NCBI RefSeq assembly: GCF_027497495.1
Contig: NZ_CP114205.1
Span: 930,001-994,000, forward strand
Direction of reading: 5' to 3'
Length of the DNA: 64,000 nucleotides
DNA from: Streptomyces tubercidicus
GTDB taxonomy: Bacteria > Actinomycetota > Actinomycetes > Streptomycetales > Streptomycetaceae
Below, piece by piece: positions 44,688-53,040 of this stretch. Numbering within the stretch: position 1 is the stretch's first letter; each line of letters starts with the position of its first letter. Under the pieces are notes generated by a model, which had not been told where the DNA came from, did not search any database, and saw only the letters and a list, made by a program, of their open reading frames with translations. Position numbers and translations under genes: made by a program.

Positions 44688-44957
44688 TGCGCTCTGTGTT
44701 GTTGACGCGCTGCTGTCGCTGAGGGCGTTGCGCGTGTGCGGCTGAGGGCTTTTTCGGTCGGCTGAGTGGGCCGGTTGCCCGTGTTTCGCCAGTGATATTG
44801 CTGGTGGCTGGTTCTGGTGGCTGGTTTCTGGGCGCCGCGGTATTGCGCGGACTGTGTGTGATCGCGCCGGTTCTTCCCCTTCCCCCTCTCCCTTCCCCTC
44901 TCCCTTCCCCTTCCTCCCTTTTTCCCCTTCTTGGGTTGAGCTTTCTGCGGAGTGTTT
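44688..44957 (+). promoter_or_regulatory. Leader-to-ssuC region with polypyrimidine tract
   Basis: 270 bases between the leader peptide stop and ssuC. The segment 44872-44934 is almost pure C and T on plus (repeats of CTTCCCC and CTCCC). With the G-rich, T-rich segment before it (GCTGGTGGCTGGTTCTGGTG at 44801-44820) it could form the alternative structures expected of an attenuator. I could not settle the fold by eye. Confidence 0.4.
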
Positions 44958-45878
44958 ATGACTCTTGATCAGGCCGTGCGCGGCGGCCATGCCCCGCCCG
45001 ATTCTTCCGGTCATGCGGTACGGCCGTCACTCGGCAAGGAGGCTGCGGACGACGCGGCCGTGGTGAGCGATGGGCCCGTGCTGGAGCGGGTTGTCGCGGT
45101 CTCGGGGCGGCGGTGGGCGGTGCCGCGGTGGTTGCGCCGTGCGGTGGGGCCCGTTGCGCTGCTGGTGTTGTGGCAGGTGCTGAGTGCGAGCGGTGCGCTG
45201 GCGGAGGAGATCCTGGCGTCGCCCGGCACCATCGCGGCCACTACCGGGGATCTGGTCGCGGACGGGACGTTGCCGTCGGCGATGCTGGTTTCTCTCCAAC
45301 GGGTCGCGGTGGGGCTGTTGTTGGGTGGAGTGGTCGGGGTGGTGTTGGCGCTTGCGTCGGGGCTTTCGCGGCTCGGTGAGGACCTTGTTGACGCCACCGT
45401 GCAGATGCTGCGGTCCATCCCGTGGGTGGGTGTGATCCCGCTGTTCATCATCTGGCTGGGTATCGGTGAGGCGCCCAAGATCGCGTTGATCTCGCTGGGA
45501 GTGGCCTTCCATCTGTATCTGAATGTCTATGCCGGTATCCGTGGCGTGGATGCCCAGTTGGTGGAGGCCGGGACCTCGCTCGGGCTGAGCCGGTGGGGGC
45601 TGATCCGGCATGTCGTGCTGCCGGGTGCGCTGCCGGGCGCCATGACCGGGCTGCGCTATTCGCTGGCCACCGCCTGGCTCGCGCTGGTCTTCGGTGAGCA
45701 GGTCAACGCCGATGACGGCCTCGGCTTTCTGATGAACCAGGCCAGGGAGTTCTTTCGCACCGACGTGATCGTGGTGTGCCTGGTGGTCTACGCGATCCTC
45801 GGGCTCATCGCCGACTTCCTCGTCCGTACCCTCGAAAGGCTGCTGCTGCAATGGCGACCGACGTTCACGGGTCAGTGA
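44958..45878 (+). CDS. ssuC: Aliphatic sulfonate ABC transporter, permease
   Basis: A 306-residue inner-membrane subunit for sulfonate uptake. About six membrane helices, starting VGPVALLVLWQVLSASGALA. The EAA loop that docks the ATPase is GTSLGLSRWGLIRHVVLPGA. RSIPWVGVIPLFIIWLGIGE is typical of SsuC/TauC permeases. The ATG at 44958 follows GCGGAG; a GTG 6 bases earlier is possible. The ssuB start lies inside its 3' end. Confidence 0.92.
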   Translation: MTLDQAVRGGHAPPDSSGHAVRPSLGKEAADDAAVVSDGPVLERVVAVSGRRWAVPRWLRRAVGPVALLVLWQVLSASGALAEEILASPGTIAATTGDLVADGTLPSAMLVSLQRVAVGLLLGGVVGVVLALASGLSRLGEDLVDATVQMLRSIPWVGVIPLFIIWLGIGEAPKIALISLGVAFHLYLNVYAGIRGVDAQLVEAGTSLGLSRWGLIRHVVLPGALPGAMTGLRYSLATAWLALVFGEQVNADDGLGFLMNQAREFFRTDVIVVCLVVYAILGLIADFLVRTLERLLLQWRPTFTGQ

Positions 45879-46732
45879 CCGATATCGCGTACGAGGAGGG
45901 GGCGCCGACCGCGCCTCCCGGTGTCGCCGTGCGGGTGGCGGGGCTGGTGCGCGCCTTCGGTGATCATGCCGTCATCGATGACCTTCAACTGGACGTACGG
46001 CCGGGTGAGTTCGTGGCGTTGCTCGGGCGCAGTGGCTGCGGTAAGTCGACGCTGCTGCGGGTGCTGGCCGGGCTCGACCGGGAGATCGAGGGTGAGGTGC
46101 TGGTGCCGCGCCGTAAAGCCGTGGCGTTCCAGGCACCGCGGCTGATGCCCTGGAAGCGGGTCTGGCGCAATGTGCTGCTGGGGCTGCCGGGCCGGCCCGA
46201 ACGGGAGGCTGCCGTACGGGCATTGGCGGAGGTGGGGCTCAGCCATCGGGCCGACGCCTGGCCCAAGACGCTTTCCGGCGGTGAGGCGCAGCGTGCGTCG
46301 CTCGCCCGCGCGCTGGTACGTGAGCCCGATCTGCTGCTGCTCGACGAGCCGTTCGGCGCTCTCGATGCGCTGACCCGGATCAAGGCCCAGCGCCTGGTGG
46401 CCGAGCTGTGGCGGGAGCGGGGCTGTGCGGTGCTGCTGGTCACCCACGACGTGGAGGAGGCTCTGCTGCTCGCCGACCGGGCGCTGGTGATGGAGGGCGG
46501 CCGGATCGCGTATGAGACGCCGGTGGAGCTGCCGCGTCCGCGCGATATCTCCGATCCGCGGTTCGGTGCCCTGCGTGCCCGTCTGCTCGACCGGCTGGGT
46601 GTGGAGGGCAGCAGGGATGACGTGGCGGGTGGCGGGTCGGATCACGGCCACGGCCACAGCCACGGCCACGGCCACAGCCACGGCCACGGGGAGACCGCGG
46701 ACGAGGGCTCCGCCGCTGCTGCTGCTTCCTGA
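45851..46732 (+). CDS. ssuB: Sulfonate ABC transporter ATP-binding protein with His-rich tail
   Basis: A 293-residue ATPase. Walker A LLGRSGCGKSTLLRVLAGLD, Q-loop VAFQAPRLMPWKRVWRN, signature TLSGGEAQRASLARALVREP, Walker B LLLLDEPFGALDALTRIKAQ, switch His in LLVTHDVEEALLLADR. It starts 28 bases before the ssuC stop, so the pair is coupled. After the normal end of the family (about residue 255) there is an extra tail with eight histidines alternating with Gly or Ser (residues 265-280), then an alanine-rich end. The tail could bind Ni, Zn or Co; whether it has a role is unknown. Confidence 0.93.
   Translation: MATDVHGSVTDIAYEEGAPTAPPGVAVRVAGLVRAFGDHAVIDDLQLDVRPGEFVALLGRSGCGKSTLLRVLAGLDREIEGEVLVPRRKAVAFQAPRLMPWKRVWRNVLLGLPGRPEREAAVRALAEVGLSHRADAWPKTLSGGEAQRASLARALVREPDLLLLDEPFGALDALTRIKAQRLVAELWRERGCAVLLVTHDVEEALLLADRALVMEGGRIAYETPVELPRPRDISDPRFGALRARLLDRLGVEGSRDDVAGGGSDHGHGHSHGHGHSHGHGETADEGSAAAAAS
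46643..46690 (+). repeat. Tandem repeat coding the His-rich SsuB tail
   Basis: An 18-bp unit (CACGGCCACGGCCACAGC) repeated two and two-thirds times in frame. It codes alternating His-Gly and His-Ser. Such a repeat can gain or lose units by slippage without a frameshift. Confidence 0.85.
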
Positions 46733-46889
46733 TGACGCAGCCGCCACCCGCCCCTCCCCCGCGCACCTGATTACGCCCTCGTCGGCCTCACTCCCCCGCG
46801 CACATGAAACGCCGATCGGCCCACCACCCCACGGCCGGAGAGCGCACAACCGCCCCTCATCCCACCACCCCGAGCGAAACGGACACCCC

Positions 46890-47936
46890 ATGAGAGCACG
46901 CCATATCGCCCCAGCCGCCCTGCTGCTTCCGTTCACCCTGCTACTGGCCGCCTGCGGTGGCGCCTCCCGGGCCGAGGGGGCCGGCGGCGGGACCGGGAGC
47001 GGAACCGACGGCAAGGGGTCGCTGACGCTCAACGTCGGTGATCAGAAAGGTGGTTCGGAGGCTTTGCTGCGGGCCGCCGGAGAGTTGGACGACCTTCCGT
47101 ACAAGATCAAGTGGTCGACGTTCACCTCGGGGCCGCCGCTGCTGGAGGCGGTCAACGCCGGGGCGGTGGATGTCGGCGCGGTCGGCAATACCCCGCCGGT
47201 GTTCGCGGCCGCGGCGAAGTCGAAGATCAAGGTGATCGCCGGGTCCCACAGCAGGTCGGACGGCGAGACGATTCTGGTGAAGAAGGACTCCCCGCTCAGG
47301 CGGCCGGCGCAGCTCAAGGGCAAGTCGATCGCCGTCGCCCAGGGCAGCTCCGCGCACTACCAGCTCATCGCCTCGCTGAAGAAGGCCGGGCTGACGCCGA
47401 AGGATGTCACGCTCAACTACCTTCAGCCGGCGGATGCGCTCGCCGCGTTCACCCGGGGGAAGGTCGATGCCTGGGCGGTGTGGGACCCCTACACCTCGCA
47501 GGCGCTGGATCAGGCGGCGGCGCGGGTGCTGACCACCGGGCAGGGCGTCGTCAACGGACTCAGCTTCCAGGTCGCCGCACCGGCCGCGCTGGACGACAAG
47601 AAGAAGGCGGCGGCGCTCAAGGACTACACGGACCGGCTGCGGCGGGCGCAGGACTGGGTGTTCCAGCACCCCGACGCCTGGGCCAAGGCGTGGGCGAAGG
47701 AGACCGGGCTGCCGGACAAGGTGGCGCTGGACGCCGTCAAACGCACCCGGGGGACGGCGGTCGCGGTCGCCGTGGACAAGGCCGCCGTCGCCTCCGAGCA
47801 GCGGATCGTCGACTCGTTCGCGGCGCTGAAGCTGATCCCCCGGTCCTTCGACTTCGGCAAGTTCGTCGACCCCCGATTCAACGGTGACCTGCCGCCTTCC
47901 GGCACGGCGCCGCGTACCTATGGAAAGGCTCAGTGA
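46890..47936 (+). CDS. ssuA: Sulfonate ABC transporter, substrate-binding lipoprotein
   Basis: A 348-residue lipoprotein. Lipobox LLLAACGG with Cys22 as the lipid site. The SsuA/TauA-type binding fold follows: WSTFTSGPPLLEAVNAGAVD, VGAVGNTPPVFAAAAKSKIK, LKGKSIAVAQGSSAHYQLIA, FTRGKVDAWAVWDPYTSQAL. It sits outside the membrane and delivers sulfonates to SsuC/SsuB. The ATG at 46890 is the start that yields the signal peptide. The gene after it starts 1 base beyond its stop. Confidence 0.94.
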   Translation: MRARHIAPAALLLPFTLLLAACGGASRAEGAGGGTGSGTDGKGSLTLNVGDQKGGSEALLRAAGELDDLPYKIKWSTFTSGPPLLEAVNAGAVDVGAVGNTPPVFAAAAKSKIKVIAGSHSRSDGETILVKKDSPLRRPAQLKGKSIAVAQGSSAHYQLIASLKKAGLTPKDVTLNYLQPADALAAFTRGKVDAWAVWDPYTSQALDQAAARVLTTGQGVVNGLSFQVAAPAALDDKKKAAALKDYTDRLRRAQDWVFQHPDAWAKAWAKETGLPDKVALDAVKRTRGTAVAVAVDKAAVASEQRIVDSFAALKLIPRSFDFGKFVDPRFNGDLPPSGTAPRTYGKAQ

Positions 47937-47937
47937 G

Positions 47938-49143
47938 ATGTCCGTACACCTGCATTGGTTCTTGCCGACCGGCGGCGACGGGCGGACGCTCGTCGACCGG
48001 CATGCCTATACCGACGGCGGGATCCGGCGTGATCGCATCACGCCGGTGAGCGGGGTACGGGCCCCGGATGTCGAGTATCTGGCCCAAATCGCCAAGGCCG
48101 CCGAGCAGTTGGGGTTCGAGGCGGTGCTCACGCCGACCGGTACGTGGTGCGAGGACGCCTGGCTGACGACGGTGGCGCTCACCCAGGTCACCGAGCGGCT
48201 GAAGTTCCTGGTGGCGTTCCGGCCCGGGGTGATCTCGCCGGTGCTGGCGGCGCAGATGGCCGCGACGTATCAGCGGATTTCGCGGGGGCGGTTGCTGCTG
48301 AATGTGGTGACCGGGGGCGACTCGACCGAGCAGCGGCGGTTCGGCGATCATCTCGACCATGACCGGCGATATGCCCGTACGGATGAGTTCCTGCAGGTCG
48401 TACGGGGTGTGTGGGGCGGCGAGCCGTTCGATTTCCGGGGCGAGCACTATCAGATCGAGGGCGGTCTGACCGCGCTGCCGCCGGACCCGCTGCCGCAGAT
48501 CTTCTTCGGCGGCTCGTCGGCGGCCGCGGGGCCGGTCGCCGCCCGGAATGTGGACGTATACCTCACCTGGGGCGAGCCGCCCGAGGAGGTCAAGCAGAAG
48601 ATCGACTGGATTCGTGGGCTGGCGGAGAGGGAGGGGCGTACGGTCCGGTTCGGCATCCGGTTGCACACCATCTCGCGGGATTCGTCGAAGGAAGCCTGGG
48701 CAACCGCCGGGCGGCTGCTGGACGACCTCGATCCGGGGACGGTGGCGGCGGCGCAACAGGCACTGGGCAAGAGCGAGTCGGTGGGACAGCAGCGGATGCT
48801 GGCGCTGCATGGCGGCTCGCGCGAGAAGCTGGAGATCTCGCCCAATCTGTGGGCAGGGGTCGGTCTGGTACGCGGTGGCGCCGGGACCGCGCTGGTCGGC
48901 AGCCATGCCGAGGTGGCCGACCGGATCGAGGAGTACCACTCCCTGGGCATCGAGCACTTTGTGCTCTCCGGCTACCCGCATCTGGAGGAGGCGTACTGGT
49001 TCGGGGAGGGCGTACGGCCGGAGCTGGCCGCGCGGGGGCTGCTGGAGGCGGGCCGCGGTCCGCTGGCCGGCGTACCGGCCGCCAATGGCCGGCCGGCGTC
49101 GGCGCCGGGTGGGGCGCCGCTGCTGATTGCCGGTGGGCGATGA
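47938..49143 (+). CDS. ssuD: FMNH2-dependent alkanesulfonate monooxygenase
   Basis: A 401-residue luciferase-like flavin monooxygenase that releases sulphite from alkanesulfonates. Marks: HLHWFLPTGGDGRTLVDRHA, FEAVLTPTGTWCEDAWLTTV (with the conserved Cys), FLVAFRPGVISPVLAAQMAA, RLLLNVVTGGDSTEQRRFGD, YARTDEFLQVVRGVW, LHTISRDSSKEAW, NLWAGVGLVRGGAGTALVGS. SsuD needs a flavin reductase (SsuE); none is present in this operon, so it must be supplied elsewhere. It starts 1 base after ssuA. Confidence 0.95.
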   Translation: MSVHLHWFLPTGGDGRTLVDRHAYTDGGIRRDRITPVSGVRAPDVEYLAQIAKAAEQLGFEAVLTPTGTWCEDAWLTTVALTQVTERLKFLVAFRPGVISPVLAAQMAATYQRISRGRLLLNVVTGGDSTEQRRFGDHLDHDRRYARTDEFLQVVRGVWGGEPFDFRGEHYQIEGGLTALPPDPLPQIFFGGSSAAAGPVAARNVDVYLTWGEPPEEVKQKIDWIRGLAEREGRTVRFGIRLHTISRDSSKEAWATAGRLLDDLDPGTVAAAQQALGKSESVGQQRMLALHGGSREKLEISPNLWAGVGLVRGGAGTALVGSHAEVADRIEEYHSLGIEHFVLSGYPHLEEAYWFGEGVRPELAARGLLEAGRGPLAGVPAANGRPASAPGGAPLLIAGGR

Positions 49144-49173
49144 GCGTCGGCGGTCGATGAATGTCGGGGGCGG

Positions 49174-49212
49174 TCCTGGTGGCCGGGAACCCGGGAACTC
49201 CGGCCACCAGGA
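49174..49212 (+). terminator. Hairpin terminator after the ssu operon
   Basis: A perfect 13-bp stem (49174-49186 with 49200-49212) and 13-base loop, 30 bases after the ssuD stop. Confidence 0.85.
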
Positions 49213-49291
49213 AGGCCCGCCCCCCGACCAGCCCCAAAACCCGCCCACCCCCACGGGAAGAGCCGACCCCCTCCCCCCCGTTAGTAGAAGC

Positions 49292-50494
49292 ATGAACTAC
49301 ACCGGGGTGCGTGCGGTCGATGTCGTGGTGATCGGTGCCGGTCAGGCCGGGCTGGCCGCCGCCTTTCATCTGCGGCGGGTCGGCTATCGGCCCGACCGGG
49401 ACTTCGTGGTGCTCGATCACTCCCCCCGGCCGGGTGGCGCCTGGCAGTTCCGGTGGCCCACGCTGACGTACGACAAGGTGCACGGGATGCATGCGCTGCC
49501 GGGCATGGAACTGACCGGCGCCGACCCGCGGCACCCGTCGTCCGAGGTGATCGGCGCGTACTTCGACAGCTACGAGCGGACCTTCGGGCTGCGGGTGCAC
49601 CGGCCGGTGAGCGTGCTGTCGGTACGCGAGGGCGGCGGGGACTCCCCCTGGACGGAGCCTGCCGGAACGGAGTCGGCCGGGACGGAGCCTGCCGGGGCGG
49701 CGCCCGCCGGCCCCCTCGGGCAGTCCCGGCTGCTGGTCGAGACCTCGCAGGGAACCTACGCGGCACGCGCACTGATCAATGCGACCGGCACCTGGGACCG
49801 CCCGTTCTGGCCGCGCTTCCCCGGGCAGGAGATCTTCGGCGGCCGCCAGCTGCACAGTGCGCAGTACCGGGGCCCGGAGGCGTTCCGTGCGGCGCGGGTC
49901 GTGGTGGTCGGTGGCGGGACCTCGGCCGTGCAGCAGCTGCTGGAGATCGCTCGGGTCGCGGCCGGTACGACCTGGGTGACCCGTCGGCCGCCGGTGTTCC
50001 GCGAGGGGCCGTTCGGTGAGGAGCAGGGGCGGGCCGCGGTCGCGAGGGTGGCGGAGCGGGTGCGGCAGGGGCTGCCGCCGCGGAGTGTGGTGAGCGTGAC
50101 CGGGCTGCCGATGACCGAGGCGATCCGGCGGGGCCGGGAGAGCGGTGTGCTGGAGCGGCTGCCGCTCTTCGAGCGCCTCACGCCGACCGGTGCGGTCTGG
50201 GACGACGGACGCACGGTCGAGGCCGATGCGGTCCTCTATGCGACGGGTTTTCGGCCCGCCCTCGACCATCTCGCCCCGCTGCGGCTGCGCGAGCCGGGCG
50301 GCGGTATCCGTATGGAGGGCACCCGCACGTTCCGTGACCCACGGGTCCATCTCGTCGGTTACGGACCGTCAGCGAGCACCATCGGCGCCAACCGCGCGGG
50401 CCGCGCCGCGGCCGTCGACATCCGCAGACTGCTGACGGAAGACCCTCAACTCGGCTACGGAGCAACGTCCTTGACCGGCAGCATCGCCTCGTAG
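49292..50494 (+). CDS. Flavin-containing monooxygenase-like FAD/NAD(P)-binding protein
   Basis: A 400-residue protein with two Rossmann folds: VDVVVIGAGQAGLAAAFHLR at the N-terminus for FAD, and RVVVVGGGTSAVQQLLEIAR near residue 205 for NADPH. DRPFWPRFPG precedes the second fold as in FMO/BVMO-like enzymes, and VLYATGFRP marks the ATG-type motif. An insert near 125-145 is a low-complexity repeat (TEPAGTESAGTEPAGAAPAG). The ATG at 49292 gives a normal N-terminus. It follows a terminator, so it is probably a separate unit. Substrate unknown; proximity to ssu genes allows a sulphur-compound role. Confidence 0.87.
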   Translation: MNYTGVRAVDVVVIGAGQAGLAAAFHLRRVGYRPDRDFVVLDHSPRPGGAWQFRWPTLTYDKVHGMHALPGMELTGADPRHPSSEVIGAYFDSYERTFGLRVHRPVSVLSVREGGGDSPWTEPAGTESAGTEPAGAAPAGPLGQSRLLVETSQGTYAARALINATGTWDRPFWPRFPGQEIFGGRQLHSAQYRGPEAFRAARVVVVGGGTSAVQQLLEIARVAAGTTWVTRRPPVFREGPFGEEQGRAAVARVAERVRQGLPPRSVVSVTGLPMTEAIRRGRESGVLERLPLFERLTPTGAVWDDGRTVEADAVLYATGFRPALDHLAPLRLREPGGGIRMEGTRTFRDPRVHLVGYGPSASTIGANRAGRAAAVDIRRLLTEDPQLGYGATSLTGSIAS

Positions 50495-50700
50495 GCGGCC
50501 GCGCGATGCGAACAGACGAACGTGCGAGCGAGTGTTCGCCGGTAAGCATGATCGATGAGGTAAGTCCTTCAATTGACTCATAGCGACGAGCCATGATGAC
50601 GGGGCGCAAACGACGTGCTGCAGACCGTTACGCGCCTCCGGTCGAATTCCCTTGCTGGGCCGGAGAGTTGAGTCCCGCAACTTCAAGGAGACGAATCCCC

Positions 50701-50760
50701 ATGAACATCCTCACCGATCTGCTGGCCAACATCCTGCACATCGTGGGTTGGCTCGTCTGA
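50701..50760 (+). CDS. 19-residue hydrophobic peptide gene
   Basis: The frame MNILTDLLANILHIVGWLV has AAGGAGACGAATCCCC right before its ATG and a strong terminator 16 bases after its stop. So a very short transcript appears built for this peptide alone. On a helical wheel it would be a single amphipathic-to-hydrophobic helix. It is reminiscent of small membrane-active peptides (type I toxins, phenol-soluble modulins), but I cannot assign a family. TTGACT at 50573-50578 with GATGAC 16 bases later is a weak candidate promoter. Confidence 0.6.
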   Translation: MNILTDLLANILHIVGWLV

Positions 50761-50776
50761 CAGACCGCACCCCCTC

Positions 50777-50816
50777 AAGGCGCCGCCCGTCCCTGTCCCG
50801 GGGCGGGCGGCGCCTT
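50777..50816. terminator. Hairpin terminator, shared by convergent genes
   Basis: A perfect 13-bp GC stem (50777-50789 with 50804-50816) flanked by AA and TT, between the 19-residue peptide and the minus-strand MFS gene. Confidence 0.9.
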
Positions 50817-50829
50817 CGTGTCCGCCGGA

Positions 50830-52170
50830 CTACTCCTCCAGCTTCCGCCGGGACGTCTCCGGCAGCGTCAGATAGACGAGGAACGACACCAGGCACAGCG
50901 CGGCCACATACCAGGGGAAAAGATCGGCGCGACCGGCCTGCTTGAACCAGGTGCCGACGTAGGGGGCGGTGCCGCCGAAGAGGGCGACGGTGAGCGAGTA
51001 GGGGAAACCGATGCCGGCGGCCCGCACCCGCGCGGGGAACAGCTCGACGTTCACGGCCGCAGCGATCGCGGTGTAGCCGGTGAGCAGCACCATGCCCGCG
51101 CACTGCACCAGCAGGAGCGAGACAAAGTCGTCGGTGACCAGGTGCAGCAGTGGAACAGCCAGGACGGCGAAGCCCAGGGAGAAGCCGAGCAGCAGCGGTT
51201 TGCGGCCGATGCGGTCCGAGAGCATCCCGCCGAGCGGCTGGAGCAGGGCGAAGAAGACGAGCGAGAGGGTGCCGACGGTGAGCGAATCGCCCTTGTCGAA
51301 GCCCGCGTTGACCTGTGCGTAGGTGGGCAGGTAGGTGGTCCAGGTGTAGTAGGCGATGGTGCCGCCCACGGTGATACCGCAGATGCGCAGCGACTGGCGG
51401 GGGTGGCGGCGCAGCGCCTCGAAGAGGCCGGGGCGTTCGGCCGTCTGCCGGTCGTGAGGGGTCTCCCCTGCTCGAACAGCGTCGAGAGCTTGCGGAAGGG
51501 TCTCCTGGGCGCCGCGGCGGATCCACAGCCCGAGCAGGCTCAGCAGCGCGCCGACGAGGAACGCCACCCGCCAGCCCCACTGGCCCATCTGCTGCTCGGT
51601 GAGCATGGCCGCGAGCAGTGCCGCGGTCCCGGACGCCAGCAGCTGTCCTGCGGTCGTGGACACGTACTGGAAGCTGGAGAACAGCCCGCGCCGGCCGGGT
51701 CCCGCCGATTCGACCAGGAAGGTGGTGGAGGCCGCGAACTCACCGCCCACGGACAGACCTTGCACCAGACGGGCGATGACCAGCACGAGCGGGGCCAGTA
51801 CTCCGGTGGCCCCATAGGTGGGGGTGAGTGCGACCAGCAGACTGCCGCCGCCCATCAGCAGGATGGTGAGGGTCAGCGCGGTCCGTCGGCCGCGCCGGTC
51901 GGCGATCGCGCCCATCAGGAGCCCGCCGATCGGCCGCATGAAGAAACCGACCGCGAAGACCGCGAAGGTGGAGAGCAGCGGTACCAGGGAGTTGCCGGTG
52001 CCCTTCGGAAAGACCTGTTCGGCGAAGTAGACCGCGAGGAAGGAGTACGCGTACCAGTCGTACCACTCAACGGCGTTGCCGATGGAAGCGGCGGCAAGCT
52101 GCCGCAGCCGTGACGGCGAACGGGCACCGCCGGGCGCCCGGTCCTTGGCCAGATATTCGGCGTTCGACAT
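50830..52170 (-). CDS. MFS transporter, metabolite:H+ symporter (MHS) type
   Basis: A 446-residue permease with twelve predicted membrane segments. MHS marks: AASIGNAVEWYDWYAYSFLA at the N-terminus, FFMRPIGGLLMGAIADRRGR with the loop 2-3 motif, RLVQGLSVGGEFAASTTFLV, PLGGMLSDRIGRKPLLLGFS and VELFPARVRAAGIGFPYSLT. Relatives carry dicarboxylates, shikimate, citrate or osmolytes; the substrate here is unknown. Single gene. Confidence 0.92.
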   Translation of the reverse strand: MSNAEYLAKDRAPGGARSPSRLRQLAAASIGNAVEWYDWYAYSFLAVYFAEQVFPKGTGNSLVPLLSTFAVFAVGFFMRPIGGLLMGAIADRRGRRTALTLTILLMGGGSLLVALTPTYGATGVLAPLVLVIARLVQGLSVGGEFAASTTFLVESAGPGRRGLFSSFQYVSTTAGQLLASGTAALLAAMLTEQQMGQWGWRVAFLVGALLSLLGLWIRRGAQETLPQALDAVRAGETPHDRQTAERPGLFEALRRHPRQSLRICGITVGGTIAYYTWTTYLPTYAQVNAGFDKGDSLTVGTLSLVFFALLQPLGGMLSDRIGRKPLLLGFSLGFAVLAVPLLHLVTDDFVSLLLVQCAGMVLLTGYTAIAAAVNVELFPARVRAAGIGFPYSLTVALFGGTAPYVGTWFKQAGRADLFPWYVAALCLVSFLVYLTLPETSRRKLEE

Positions 52171-52274
52171 GGTCCTCCGCTCCCGGTTCTTCTCCGCTGC
52201 CGGTCACTGGGGCAGTGGAGCCGCCAGGTGATCATGTACCGCGGGAGGGGGGATGGTCCAGGGGAAGACGGTCC

Positions 52275-52627
52275 CTAACCCTCGGGGTAGAAGACGAAGA
52301 GTGTGCAGCCCGTTGCCGTCTGCGGGATGTGTGAGGAGCCCGCGGGAGCGTGGATGAAGGAGCCGGCGGGATAGTCCCGATCGCCATCATTGAAGACGCC
52401 GGAGACGACGAACACCTCCTCGGGGCCCGGTTCGTGCACGTCGATTCCCTGCCAGCAGGTCTGCGGGTCCATCTCCAGCACGTGGGCCGTCGCGCCGTTG
52501 TCCCCGCTCCACAGCGGGCGCAGACGGATGCCGGGAAAAGCTCGTGAAGGGGGGCGTCAGCGACGGCGGACCACACATCGCCGGGCATGTTCTGTGCTGT
52601 CGTCATCATGTTCTGCTCTGTCGTCAT
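52275..52627 (-). pseudogene. Cupin-domain protein with one frameshift
   Basis: The ATG at 52627 opens MTTEQNMMTTAQNMPGDVWS, AVADAPLHELFP; near 52531 (CCGGG) the frame slips by one, and GIRLRPLWSGDNGATAHVLE, MDPQTCWQGIDVHEPGPEEV, FVVSGVFNDGDRDYPAGSFI, HAPAGSSHIPQTATGCTLFV follow. That is a single-domain ChrR-like cupin with its metal-binding His residues present. One missing G explains the break, so it could be a sequencing error. An internal ATG at 52481 could give a 68-residue product. Confidence 0.65.
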
Positions 52628-52688
52628 GTGGGACAGCCTGCCGGGCAACCCTTGCCCCGCCGAGTGTCAGCGCGCGCTCCCGGCTGCC

Positions 52689-52871
52689 CGGATCGACCCG
52701 GACGTGCTGTACGTGGACCACGGCGATGTGGCCACCAGCGCGGGCGCAGGGGCCGGTATCGACCTGTGCCTGCACCTGATCCGTACCGACCACGGCGCCC
52801 GGTACGCCGCGGACGTCGCACGCCATATGGTCCTGCCGCCGCACCGCGAGGGCGGGCAGCTGCAGTATGCG
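52689..52871 (+). pseudogene. GlxA-type (DJ-1/PfpI plus AraC) regulator fragment
   Basis: About 61 residues: RIDPDVLYVDHGDVATSAGA, GAGIDLCLHLIRTDHGARYA, ADVARHMVLPPHREGGQLQY. They match the end of the DJ-1/PfpI domain of GlxA-family regulators. The N-terminal part of that domain and the C-terminal AraC helix-turn-helix are missing. The frame runs on to 52982 without similarity. Confidence 0.65.
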
Positions 52872-52977
52872 GCGCCCCCACACCCCGGGTGGGCAGGGCC
52901 GGGTGGGGCCGGTAGGGCCGAGGACAGGCCGACGATGCCCGTGAGCCGTCACGCGATGTCGCGCGCGGCGATGAATA

Positions 52978-53013
52978 AGTGAGGGAGCCCCTGGTACCAG
53001 GGGCTCCCTCACT
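52978..53013. terminator. Long perfect palindrome, bidirectional terminator
   Basis: 17-bp arms separated by TA. It lies 28 bases after the 3' end of the minus-strand gene at 53041-53472 and after the GlxA fragment on plus, so it can end both. Confidence 0.92.
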
Positions 53014-53040
53014 ATGACTACGCGCTCCGGTCCGTGACCG

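Noticed and set aside
46643..46690. Short tandem repeat that could look like a CRISPR array
   Set aside because: Units are contiguous 18-mers in frame within ssuB, with no spacers.
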